Origin: Virgibacillus siamensis
GTDB lineage: Bacteria > Bacillota > Bacilli > Bacillales > Amphibacillaceae
Assembly (NCBI RefSeq): GCF_900162695.1
Contig: NZ_FUIH01000007.1
Span: 248,001-312,000 of the forward strand
Direction: 5' to 3'
DNA length: 64,000 nucleotides
Under the pieces are notes generated by a model that saw only the letters and a program-made list of their open reading frames with translations, had not been told where the DNA came from and searched no databases. The number at the start of each line of letters is the position of its first letter. Positions within the stretch are counted from its first letter, which is position 1. This document shows positions 1 to 8,338 of this stretch, one piece after another. The position numbers and the translations under genes were made by a program.

Positions 1-2
1 AA

Positions 3-527
3 TCATTTATGCACTACACCAACAGGGTTTTGGAAAGTGATATTTGGGAGACAAAGGACATTAGTCTGTATGATCTCTCAACCACCGGGGCACAAGATAT
101 AAATGAGTGGGCTGACATTAAATCGGATGTGTATTATTTTTCTTATTCTGGAAATGCAACATACCGGTCAATCGTAACCGGGCATTATCTGCCGTTGGTA
201 TTTATGAATCCAACGATGATGGGTCCATCTATCTACATCGGACAATATGAACAGCCTAACGGTTCACCTCCTATTGACGCTTCCTGGTGGCCGAATGATG
301 GTCTTGTCAGCGTTGTATCTGCCAAGCATCCGTTCGGGCAGCCGGCAAAATTGTACTCCGGAAATGGTGAGGCGGAGACAGGTGTATGGAATTTCTATCC
401 GACAAAATACCGGTGGGATCACCAGGACTTTATCGGATTAGACTTGGCGGATACGCTTGGCATTACAAATATTTATGCATTTTATCAATCCTTGGCAAGT
501 GAGTTGACTGAACTTCCTAAAGAGTAG
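3..527 (+). CDS. Secreted triacylglycerol lipase, C-terminal part (5' end outside window)
   Basis: This is the C-terminal 175 or so residues of a lipase; the frame is open to the window edge, so the start lies upstream and the first ATG in view is internal. The fragment carries the last two members of the catalytic triad as seen in staphylococcal/Geobacillus (family I.5/I.6) lipases: the Asp in WWPNDGLVSV and the His in RWDHQDFIGLD. The acid-rich spacer between them and the C-terminal helix FYQSLASELTEL also fit that family. These enzymes are exported and hydrolyse ester bonds of long-chain acylglycerols. The signal peptide and nucleophile serine cannot be checked here. A strong terminator follows. 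Confidence 0.8.
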   Translation, partial: SFMHYTNRVLESDIWETKDISLYDLSTTGAQDINEWADIKSDVYYFSYSGNATYRSIVTGHYLPLVFMNPTMMGPSIYIGQYEQPNGSPPIDASWWPNDGLVSVVSAKHPFGQPAKLYSGNGEAETGVWNFYPTKYRWDHQDFIGLDLADTLGITNIYAFYQSLASELTELPKE

Positions 528-571
528 GTGGCAGACTAAGTTCGCTGGATCGTCATGATACTGAAATTATA

Positions 572-619
572 AAAAAACAGGAGCTTCATTCCTTTATTGG
601 ACTGAAGCTCCTGTTTTTT
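572..619. terminator. Bidirectional rho-independent terminator
   Basis: A 12-bp perfect stem (577-588 pairing with 603-614) is flanked by an A-run on the left and a T-run on the right, so it can stop transcription of the lipase (+) and of the convergent HTH gene (-). Confidence 0.85.
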
Positions 620-653
620 CTAAATGCATGCTTGACAGGTTCATGAAAAGTAA

Positions 654-1208
654 TTATTTGTCAAACAGCTTCGCGAAGGATTCCTTTTTCATTTCGTATT
701 CCTTTGCAAGGGGAGGTTCTTGTTTTAATGATTCAATCTCTTGTTTTAACAGTTCAATTTCTTGTTTTAATTCACTGATTTCTTCCATTTGCTTTTCCGT
801 GTTTTTGATTCGCTTCTTATGTTGATTTTGTTGTTCCTGTATGTCCATTATGGACTCTTTCTGGTCTGAAACATTTGTTACAGTTTTTCCAAGTGTCTGC
901 ATAACGGTTAAAATATTTTCTCTGTAATTTTCACTATTCAATGTCTGTTGTTCACCCTCAACTGTTTTCTTTACTGGGATTGGAAAAACACTGTTCTCCA
1001 GCATGTACATAATTTGTGTCTTTTGATATCCTTTATCTTTATATCGTTTTATGAATTTTAATACATCAATCGCATCTGTGTGATAGTACGTGACATTTTG
1101 AAAATGTGTTTCAGGTATATAGAAATTAAAATCTTCTATCCAATGTATTACAGTGTTTTGTGGAACGCCAACTGTATGGCATAAGCCATTAATACTCAAA
1201 AGTCCCAA
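654..1208 (-). CDS. MerR-like HTH protein with C-terminal coiled coil (RacA-like layout)
   Basis: The N-terminal 70 residues form a MerR-type winged helix (INGLCHTVGVPQNTVIHWIE, then a wing and a YHTDAIDVLKFIKRY helix). A central linker follows, then about 60 residues of heptad-rich coiled coil (KQMEEISELKQEIELLKQEI). That layout matches RacA, which anchors the chromosome at the cell pole in sporulating Bacillus, and some other MerR-HTH coiled-coil proteins of unknown role. The open frame extends upstream to 1262, but the TTG at 1208 is preferred because a GGTGGG ribosome binding site sits five bases before it; the upstream extension has no such site. RacA identity is not established, since the sequence is divergent. 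It is monocistronic, convergent with the lipase. Confidence 0.6.
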   Translation of the reverse strand: MGLLSINGLCHTVGVPQNTVIHWIEDFNFYIPETHFQNVTYYHTDAIDVLKFIKRYKDKGYQKTQIMYMLENSVFPIPVKKTVEGEQQTLNSENYRENILTVMQTLGKTVTNVSDQKESIMDIQEQQNQHKKRIKNTEKQMEEISELKQEIELLKQEIESLKQEPPLAKEYEMKKESFAKLFDK

Positions 1209-1348
1209 TGTTTCCCACCGTCTTTCTTTGAATGTTATGGTGCACGCTATTTTAATTTCCAATCACAGTAATGATAGTAAAAGATATTGGAATTGATACG
1301 TAATAAATGTGGGAAAAATAAGTAATTAATGGAGAGGGAGAAAAGTTT

Positions 1349-1392
1349 CGGGACAGGCAGATATTTTTAATCGGAATAATCCGCCTGTCCCG
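1349..1392 (-). terminator. Hairpin terminator of the M50 protease gene
   Basis: A 10-bp perfect stem (1349-1358 with 1383-1392) lies just after the stop codon of the minus-strand protease gene. The downstream U-tract is imperfect (AAACTTTTCT). Confidence 0.55.
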
Positions 1393-1407
1393 TGTTAACC
1401 GTAAATC

Positions 1408-2574
1408 TTACCGTGTGATTTGGCTTGATTCCAGTATCTCCATGCCGTATACAAGAAAGAGTGCCAATACAACAGCAAGTCCGAGGTAAAGTATTAATGC
1501 TCGGATTTTTGTTCCAATCGATGTTTGGTAATAGGTTTTTGCTCGATCCATTTCCGCTCTGATAGTTGTTAATTTCTTTTCATTTTCAATGATTACGCTA
1601 TTCAAATCTGTGTTGATTGGTGTGTTTTCATAAAATGATAATTCATAATTTCTTATTTGGTTTAACATATTGGTCAAAATGTCTTTTTCTGCCTTACGTT
1701 TTTTAAAAGCAGTCCGTTTCTTTTCCTGAATAACAGGGAGGACGGACCCGGAATCTGCTGAAAGATGTTTGCTGATTTCATTTAATCGGTAGTTGATTTT
1801 GTTTTTTATGGAGATGAAATTACTCGTATTCATCTCTTCCGAATGAGGTGTAAATGCAACTAAGTGCTTCAGTTCATCGTTCACTTCTGTCAAAACTTTT
1901 TCTTCATGTTTCATTATTTCAACTTTTGCATTGTCTTTGAATCGGTCCCACCAGGTGAAAATACCAAAAATGAAAATGAGGATTATGATTGGATCGGGTG
2001 ATATGAAAATAATCGGAATCATCACCAGCAGTCCAATGAACCATATTTTTGTCGACAGAACCGTAACGATCCGCCCGCCATCAAGTGGAGAGACCGGAAA
2101 AAGGTTAAACAAATTAATCAGGCCGCCAAGCTGGATAACAAGTCCCCAGTATGGATCTTGTGTAAGCGTGTATAATCCGGCTGCAGGCAGAATGGATACT
2201 AAACCTGCCAAGGGACCGCCATAGGCTACGAAAAATTCTGTCTCGGCATCTTTTATTTTTTTTGGATCAATACCAATTGCCGCACCCATAAATGGAATGA
2301 AAATAGCAGGACTAGTCGGGATTTTCTTTATTTTTGCTGCTGCGAGATGTCCCATTTCGTGGACAAAAATAAGGTATACAATGGCAAAAGCAAATTTCCA
2401 GCCGAAAATTATTGCATATCCGCCCAATGAAACGAACATGGAGGCAAGTGTTGCAAATTTGCCGATTTTGAACAGGGCAAATACCCATTTCATTTTTGCC
2501 AGCAGGAATATGCCGATTGCTGCAATCCATCCCCACATTCCCTTATTTGACTTGTTTCTTGCATCTGTTGCCAT
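1408..2574 (-). CDS. Site-2 protease family (M50) membrane metalloprotease
   Basis: A 388-residue polytopic membrane protein of the intramembrane zinc protease family M50. The zinc site HEMGH is at residues 72-76 inside a membrane helix, and the third ligand lies in FNLFPVSPLDGGR near Asp165. The first 220 residues are the membrane core. Residues 220-360 are a long charged, helix-rich cytoplasmic extension, and a last hydrophobic helix (ALILYLGLAVVLALFLVYGM) anchors the C terminus. That extension makes it longer than minimal bacterial M50 proteins. The substrate is unknown; the family cleaves membrane-embedded proteins such as anti-sigma factors or signal peptides. The ATG at 2574 has an AAAGGAG site upstream. 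Not SpoIVFB by layout. Confidence 0.8.
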   Translation of the reverse strand: MATDARNKSNKGMWGWIAAIGIFLLAKMKWVFALFKIGKFATLASMFVSLGGYAIIFGWKFAFAIVYLIFVHEMGHLAAAKIKKIPTSPAIFIPFMGAAIGIDPKKIKDAETEFFVAYGGPLAGLVSILPAAGLYTLTQDPYWGLVIQLGGLINLFNLFPVSPLDGGRIVTVLSTKIWFIGLLVMIPIIFISPDPIIILIFIFGIFTWWDRFKDNAKVEIMKHEEKVLTEVNDELKHLVAFTPHSEEMNTSNFISIKNKINYRLNEISKHLSADSGSVLPVIQEKKRTAFKKRKAEKDILTNMLNQIRNYELSFYENTPINTDLNSVIIENEKKLTTIRAEMDRAKTYYQTSIGTKIRALILYLGLAVVLALFLVYGMEILESSQITR

Positions 2575-2749
2575 ATTTACCGCAACTCTCCTTTATACCG
2601 TTCATTGGATATTCATTTATTTTATCATAAAAAAGGGGCGTACCGGATAGGATTGGTATATTTGATTCTGTGGGTCGGTTAATCACTCCTTCACCTTTTC
2701 TGAAGTTTTTGCTATTCTTAAATTAAAAAGAGAGAAAGGATCAGCTACA

Positions 2750-3472
2750 GTGCAACTAGACTATGAAAATGGCATACCATTACATGTGCAATTAAAAAGT
2801 ATCATTGAAAGTCAGGTAACGGAAGGGGCGCTTACAGGACAAATTCCAAGTGAGCGTGAATTCATGGAAAACTTTAATGTCAGCAGGAGTACTGTCCGGG
2901 AAGCTATCAATCTTCTGGTACGGGACGGGGTGCTTGAGAAAGTGCATGGAAAAGGGACATTTGTCTTGTATAAGCCGATTGGTGAATGGCTTGGGAATCT
3001 TACCAGTACAACGGAAACAATCAAACAAATGGGAATGAAGCCCGGTGCAAAATTAATTAACCACTGCAAAATAGAAGCATCATCATATATACAAGAATTG
3101 ACCGGTTTTGATTATGTTTATTTCATTAAACGGGTCCGTTATGCGGATGATGTTCCAATCGGTGTGGAGTGTCATTATTATCCTGTACAAATCGGAGAAG
3201 AGCTTGTTCGATATGATTTGAATGATACAACCCTTTATGAAGTGGAGCAAAATGAATTGGGGATCTGGTTTGCTGAAGCGAGTCAAACAATTGGTATCGG
3301 CAGTTTATCTGAGGAAGATGCAGCACATTTAAATTTGGATCCGGACACCATTGTTTTAGTCGCCGAACGTATCATTAAGGGAGCGGATGGGGACGTTATT
3401 GAACTCGAAAAGGCTTATTACCGTAGTGATATGTACAATTTTAAGATTAATTTGTCCCGTAAATTTGGTTAG
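2750..3472 (+). CDS. GntR/HutC-family transcriptional regulator, probable taurine regulator
   Basis: This is a 240-residue regulator with an N-terminal winged HTH (about residues 8-70, including IPSEREFMENFNVSRSTVREA) and a C-terminal UTRA effector domain (about 95-235), which is the HutC-subfamily layout. It starts at GTG 2750 behind an AGAAAGGA site. It lies directly upstream of ald-tpa-xsc on the same strand, separated by 294 bp that hold the ald promoter, so it is inferred to control taurine use in response to taurine or a pathway intermediate. Ligand and mode are not shown by the sequence. Proteobacterial TauR is a MocR-type protein, so this would be a different solution to the same task. 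Confidence 0.8.
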   Translation: MQLDYENGIPLHVQLKSIIESQVTEGALTGQIPSEREFMENFNVSRSTVREAINLLVRDGVLEKVHGKGTFVLYKPIGEWLGNLTSTTETIKQMGMKPGAKLINHCKIEASSYIQELTGFDYVYFIKRVRYADDVPIGVECHYYPVQIGEELVRYDLNDTTLYEVEQNELGIWFAEASQTIGIGSLSEEDAAHLNLDPDTIVLVAERIIKGADGDVIELEKAYYRSDMYNFKINLSRKFG

Positions 3473-3653
3473 GATCACGTGGGGAAATTCACCGTAAATC
3501 GTCTGCCGGCATAAAATTTTCCCGCACCTCAGCCGGCTTGTCCGATTCTGAATTTAACTAGAGAAATGCGCTTCAAAACAGTGTCACATGGCGTGTATAA
3601 GTAAATCAAATAGCAGCTATTATTTTTTTAAATTATTGAATTGACAAAAAATA

Positions 3654-3683
3654 TTGAAATTACTTGCGATCATGATATATACT
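3654..3683 (+). promoter_or_regulatory. Sigma-A-like promoter of the taurine operon
   Basis: TTGAAA (3654-3659), an 18-bp spacer and TATACT (3678-3683) lie 84 bp before ald. The TTGACA at 3641 is too far away to be its -35. The leader from 3690 to 3766 holds no clear terminator. The HutC-type operator could not be placed with confidence. Confidence 0.55.
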
Positions 3684-3766
3684 CATAATGAATCAAGTAA
3701 CTGGTACGGACGTCATGATGTTGTTCGGGAGGTTATTGGTTATGATCATATGATTGGAGTGATTTC

Positions 3767-4900
3767 ATGATTGTAGGAGTTCCCAAAGAAGTGAAAAACA
3801 ATGAAAATCGTGTTGCAATGACACCCTCTGGAGTTACATTGTTTGTCAATGCAGGACACGAGGTGCTTATTCAAGCTTCGGCTGGAAGTGGAAGCGGTTT
3901 CCTTGATGAAGAATACAAGGCTGCCGGGGCTGAAATTGTAAATGGCGCTAGCGAAGCATGGTCGGCGGAAATGGTAATGAAAGTGAAAGAGCCACAGCCG
4001 GAAGAATATAAGTTTTTATATGAAGGGCTTATTTTGTTCACGTATCTGCATCTCGCTGCCGAACCGGAATTAACCGCACAGCTTACGGAGAAAAAAGTTA
4101 CCGCTATTGCCTATGAAACGGTTCAGGAAGCGAATGGTGCACTGCCGCTTCTTGCTCCAATGAGCGAAATCGCCGGCCGGATGTCTGTTCAGATAGGAGC
4201 GCAATTTCTGGAAAACACAAAAGGTGGAAAAGGGGTCCTGCTCAGCGGTGTACCAGGCGTGAATCCAGCCAATGTGGTCATAGTCGGAGGAGGTGCTGTC
4301 GGGACCAATGCTGCTAAAATGGCTGCCGGGTTTCGTGCAAATGTAACGATTTTGGATATCAACACGAATCGACTGCGTGAGTTGGATGACTTATTCGGTG
4401 GAAATGTCAATACACTAATGTCCAATCCGCTTAATATTCAAGAATCTGTGAAAAAAGCGGATCTGCTAATCGGAGCTGTGCTGATTCCGGGGGCAAAAAC
4501 TCCGAAACTCGTTAAAGAAGAAATGGTCAAAGAAATGTCGCCTGGCTCAGTCATTATTGATGTGGCAGTGGATCAAGGCGGGGTAATTGAAACGGCTGAC
4601 CGGGTGACGACGCATGATAATCCAGCATACACGAAACATGGTGTCTTGCATTATGCAGTTGCCAACATCCCTGGGGCTGTTGCAAGGACATCCACACTAT
4701 CTCTGACCAATGACGCCAGTAAATATGGTCTGTTTTTGGCAAATAAAGGGTTTGAAGAGGCTGTTAAATCAAATGAGGCATTTGCAAAAGGTGTCAATAC
4801 CCATAAAGGACATATAACGTTCAAGAGTGTTGCAAAAGAATATAACAAACCATTTAAACCAATTGCATCTGTTTTGGAGAATGAACCGGTTGTTTTGTAA
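3767..4900 (+). CDS. ald: Alanine dehydrogenase
   Basis: This 377-residue enzyme oxidises L-alanine with NAD+ to pyruvate, ammonium and NADH. The start [16 protein letters not shown] carries the substrate Arg15. KVKEPQ and the LHLAAEP segment give the catalytic Lys and His near residues 74 and 95, and [10 protein letters not shown] near 175 is the nucleotide-binding loop. Length is normal for the family. As first gene of the taurine operon its job is to recycle the alanine formed by the taurine:pyruvate transaminase, regenerating the amino acceptor and releasing nitrogen. The gene is followed after 45 bp by tpa. Confidence 0.95.
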   Translation: MIVGVPKEVKNNENRVAMTPSGVTLFVNAGHEVLIQASAGSGSGFLDEEYKAAGAEIVNGASEAWSAEMVMKVKEPQPEEYKFLYEGLILFTYLHLAAEPELTAQLTEKKVTAIAYETVQEANGALPLLAPMSEIAGRMSVQIGAQFLENTKGGKGVLLSGVPGVNPANVVIVGGGAVGTNAAKMAAGFRANVTILDINTNRLRELDDLFGGNVNTLMSNPLNIQESVKKADLLIGAVLIPGAKTPKLVKEEMVKEMSPGSVIIDVAVDQGGVIETADRVTTHDNPAYTKHGVLHYAVANIPGAVARTSTLSLTNDASKYGLFLANKGFEEAVKSNEAFAKGVNTHKGHITFKSVAKEYNKPFKPIASVLENEPVVL

Positions 4901-4945
4901 TTTATTTTGTTTCCACAAAAAATTTATGTGAAATGAGGGAGGAAA

Positions 4946-6301
4946 ATGAAAACAAAAGCGGAGTTGAACAGTGTAACTGTTGAACAGGAGTCTCATCTTT
5001 GGAATGCAATGCATAAATACAATCCGGCGGCAAAAGCAATGGTGGCTGAATCAGGGCAAGGCTCATGGTTTACCGACAAGGATGGGAAACAGTATCTTGA
5101 CGGGGTATCTGGTCTATGGTGTCTGAATCTTGGCTATGGCCGGGAAGAAATAGTTGAAGCTGCTGCAGAACAGATGCGGAAACTATCTTATTTCCCTTTA
5201 ACAATGAACCATCAGCCGGCGATTGACCTGGCAAATAAACTTAGTCAATTGCTTGGTGAGGAATACCAGACATTCTTTTCCAACAGTGGATCCGAAGCAA
5301 ATGAAACAGCCTTTAAAATTGCACGTCAGTATCATATTCAAACGGGGAATCCTGGGAAATTTAAATTTATTTCCCGCTATCGTGCTTATCATGGGTCAAC
5401 ACTTGGTGCAATGAGTGCGACCGCCCAGGCCAACAGACGTTTTAAATATGATCCGGCAGCACCCGGATTTCTGCATGTATCACCACCATACAGCTACAGA
5501 TCCCTGTATTCCGGTACAAAGGAAGAAAAAGATCTTCGGGCTGCAGATCAATTGGAAGAAACAATCAAATGGGAAGGTGAGGAGACAGTAGCCGCCGTTA
5601 TTATGGAACCATTTATTTCAGGTGGCGGTGTCATCATACCATCTGTCCGATACATTCAGCGTGTTGCGGAGATTTGCCGGGAGTACAATGTATTACTCAT
5701 TATGGATGAGGTGGTATCCGGCTTTGGACGAACCGGAAAAATGTTCGGATTCAAACATGCAGCAGGTGTCCAGCCAGATATTGTCACGATGGCAAAAGGG
5801 CTGACAAGTGGTTATTTGCCGCTTGGGGCTACTGCGGTAAAAGAGGATATTCACAATGTATTCAAGGAAGAAGGAAAAGACAATCATCTTCGTCACGTCT
5901 CAACGTATGGAGGGCATCCTGCAGCATGTGCTGTTGCACTGAAAAATATTGAAATTATCGAAAACGAAAATATTGTGGGACGCGTCGATGAACTGGCCAA
6001 TTCCAAACTGATTGAATTACACAGTCTGAGCAACCACGAAAACGTCGGGGAAGTCAGGCAGGTTGGTTTTCTGGTCGGCCTGGAAATGGTTAAAGACAAG
6101 TTGACCAAAGAACCGCTCGATGAAGCAACCGTTGCCAACATTGTCGGCAAGTGCAGAGAAAGCGGACTGATCATCGGCAGTAACGGTCAAACCGTTCCAG
6201 GCGGCAATAACATTATCATTATTGCTCCTCCGCTTTCCAGTACAGAGGGCGACCTGGATTTCATCATTGAAACTGTTAAATCCGTCATTAGCAGTATTTA
6301 G
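4946..6301 (+). CDS. tpa: Taurine--pyruvate aminotransferase
   Basis: This class III PLP aminotransferase of 451 residues converts taurine and pyruvate to sulfoacetaldehyde and L-alanine. The family signs are visible: SNSGSEANETA for phosphate binding (about 112-122), MDEVVSGFGRTG with Asp254, and the PLP lysine Lys284 in TMAKGLTSGYLPLGA. Class III members are hard to separate by motif alone. The specific name rests on overall resemblance to Tpa and, decisively, on the position between ald and xsc, the two enzymes that consume its products. The ribosome binding site GAGGGAGG precedes the ATG. Confidence 0.9.
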   Translation: MKTKAELNSVTVEQESHLWNAMHKYNPAAKAMVAESGQGSWFTDKDGKQYLDGVSGLWCLNLGYGREEIVEAAAEQMRKLSYFPLTMNHQPAIDLANKLSQLLGEEYQTFFSNSGSEANETAFKIARQYHIQTGNPGKFKFISRYRAYHGSTLGAMSATAQANRRFKYDPAAPGFLHVSPPYSYRSLYSGTKEEKDLRAADQLEETIKWEGEETVAAVIMEPFISGGGVIIPSVRYIQRVAEICREYNVLLIMDEVVSGFGRTGKMFGFKHAAGVQPDIVTMAKGLTSGYLPLGATAVKEDIHNVFKEEGKDNHLRHVSTYGGHPAACAVALKNIEIIENENIVGRVDELANSKLIELHSLSNHENVGEVRQVGFLVGLEMVKDKLTKEPLDEATVANIVGKCRESGLIIGSNGQTVPGGNNIIIIAPPLSSTEGDLDFIIETVKSVISSI

Positions 6302-6377
6302 ACAGACGCTATTTCGATCGTGATTGGATACGAAGGTAAGATTATTTATTACTATATTTTTTGAGGAGGATTAACGT

Positions 6378-8153
6378 ATGGTAAAACAAAAAGAAGAAAT
6401 GAAGCAGACGGTTAATAAGAAGCAGCGGATGACACCGAGTGAGGCAATCGTGGAAACACTTGTGGCGGAAAATGTGAAGGAGGTATACGGAATTGTCGGA
6501 TCAGCATTTATGGATATGCTGGATTTATTCCCGACCGCCGATATCCGTTTCATACCGGTACGCCATGAGCAAAGTGCAGGTCATATGGCAGATGCCTATG
6601 AGCGTGTGTCCGGTACAGCAGGGGTGATTGTCGGGCAGAATGGTCCCGGAATAACGAACATGGTTACCTCTGTAGCGGCAGCAAATCAGGCGCATAGTCC
6701 AATGGTTGTTATTTCACCATCCGCTGGCACCGCTTCTATCGGTCTTGATGGTTTCCAGGAAGCAAACCAGGTTTCCATTTTTGAAGATATAACAAAAGAA
6801 ACAGTCCGGGTTACCAATAAAAACCGGGTGGCAGATTGCCTGCGCACCGCATTTCGGATTGCATACGCCGAACGGGGGCCTGTACTGTATGATATTCCAC
6901 GTGATTTATTCTATGGTGAAATGGAAGATTATATTTTGGAACCCAAACAGTACCGTGCAGAAAAACGCGGCTTTGGTGATGTTGCATCTATTCAACGTGC
7001 GGTTGATTTGCTGAAAAATGCAAAAAAGCCGGCAATTATTTCCGGCCGCGGTTCAGTTGATGCAGACGGTGTGGATTCCGTGGTGAAAATCGCAGAACAC
7101 CTTACAGCCCCGGCGGCATGTGCTTATATGCATAATGATGCATTCCCGGCCGATCATCCATTAGGAGTTGGACCAATTGGGTATATGGGTGCTAAATCTG
7201 CCATGTATGCTTTGAAGGAAGCAGATGTCGTTTTGGCAGTCGGCACAAGGCTGTCCCAGTTTGGAACATTACCAAGTTATGATATTGACTACTTCCCGAA
7301 AAATGCCAAGATTATTCAAGTTGATATTAACCCGCGCCAAATTGGGCGCACACACCCGGTAGAAGTGGGGATCATCGGGGATGCCAAAGCTGCAAGTGAT
7401 GAAATTTACCAAAGACTGCAGGAGGTGCTCCCTTCTCCTGAAAAAGACGATGCACGACTGAAGCAAATAGGCGAATGGAAGGAAGCGTGGGAAAAAGAGT
7501 TGGTTGATACAGCAATGGAAGATGGCACACCAATCAATCCGCGCCGTGCCCTGCTTGAAATGACTAAAGCATTGCCGGAGAATGCGATTGTTTCATCTGA
7601 TATTGGTAATGTTTCATCCACTGCAAATGCGTATTTGCGCTTTAATCAGACACGGCGCCATATTGCAGCATTAACTTTTGGCAACACTGGATTCGCGTAT
7701 CCTGCAGCACTTGGTGCACAGCTTGCCGAACCGGATGCACCTGTTTTTGCGATTATCGGTGATGGTGCATGGGGGATGAGTCTGCATGAAGTAAGTACAG
7801 CCGTTGAGCAAAATATTCCTGTAGTGGCGTGTGTCTTCAACAACAAGTCATGGGCAGCAGAGAAAAAGAACCAGGTTGATTACTATGATGACCGTTATGT
7901 CGGATCGAATATTTCCGCACCGGAGTTTGCGGAAGTGGCGAAATCCATGGGTGCACTTGGTTACACGATTGATAAGCCGGAAGATATTGCACCGGCCATT
8001 GAAGATGCACTGGCCAAGCGCAAACCTGCTGTACTAAACATTTATGTTGACGGTACTCAGCTTGCACCGCCATTCCGTAAAGACGCTCTGAAAATGCCAA
8101 CCCGTCTTCTGGATAAGTATAAGCATCTGGACTTCGATGTTTGGGGAAAATAA
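6378..8153 (+). CDS. xsc: Sulfoacetaldehyde acetyltransferase
   Basis: This 591-residue thiamine-diphosphate enzyme splits sulfoacetaldehyde with phosphate into acetyl phosphate and sulfite, the desulfonation step of taurine breakdown. It has the acetolactate-synthase fold order: an N-terminal Pyr domain with the catalytic Glu64 in [16 protein letters not shown], a central domain, and a C-terminal PP domain with the metal/TPP motif starting IIGDGAWGM and the [12 protein letters not shown] segment. Length matches known Xsc proteins. A GAGGAGGA site precedes ATG 6378. Acetyl phosphate would feed phosphotransacetylase or acetate kinase. Neither gene, nor a sulfite exporter or oxidase, is in this window. 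Confidence 0.93.
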   Translation: MVKQKEEMKQTVNKKQRMTPSEAIVETLVAENVKEVYGIVGSAFMDMLDLFPTADIRFIPVRHEQSAGHMADAYERVSGTAGVIVGQNGPGITNMVTSVAAANQAHSPMVVISPSAGTASIGLDGFQEANQVSIFEDITKETVRVTNKNRVADCLRTAFRIAYAERGPVLYDIPRDLFYGEMEDYILEPKQYRAEKRGFGDVASIQRAVDLLKNAKKPAIISGRGSVDADGVDSVVKIAEHLTAPAACAYMHNDAFPADHPLGVGPIGYMGAKSAMYALKEADVVLAVGTRLSQFGTLPSYDIDYFPKNAKIIQVDINPRQIGRTHPVEVGIIGDAKAASDEIYQRLQEVLPSPEKDDARLKQIGEWKEAWEKELVDTAMEDGTPINPRRALLEMTKALPENAIVSSDIGNVSSTANAYLRFNQTRRHIAALTFGNTGFAYPAALGAQLAEPDAPVFAIIGDGAWGMSLHEVSTAVEQNIPVVACVFNNKSWAAEKKNQVDYYDDRYVGSNISAPEFAEVAKSMGALGYTIDKPEDIAPAIEDALAKRKPAVLNIYVDGTQLAPPFRKDALKMPTRLLDKYKHLDFDVWGK

Positions 8154-8164
8154 GGTCATATGCA

Positions 8165-8200
8165 AAACTCTCCGCCGGTTTTCCGGTGGAGAGTTTGTTT
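8165..8200 (+). terminator. Terminator/attenuator between xsc and the permease
   Basis: A 14-bp stem (8165-8178 with 8183-8196, one mismatch or GU pair) with a TTTT loop and a short T-tract starts 11 bp after the xsc stop. It would end or reduce read-through into the permease gene, which therefore may have its own start within 8200-8338. Confidence 0.7.
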
Positions 8201-8338
8201 GGTCAGGTTGATAATTGCGCAGATAAGGGTTACGGTGTAAGCGATACCAAATGTGAGGTGATAAGTGCCCATTGAAATGAAAGATTTTGCTGGCCTCGGG
8301 AATATTGTTGAATCTTTAAAACTGAAGGGAGTATATTC

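Noticed and set aside
3641..3646. TTGACA as -35 of the ald promoter
   Set aside because: It is 31 bp from the TATACT box; TTGAAA at 3654 has an 18-bp spacer and fits better.
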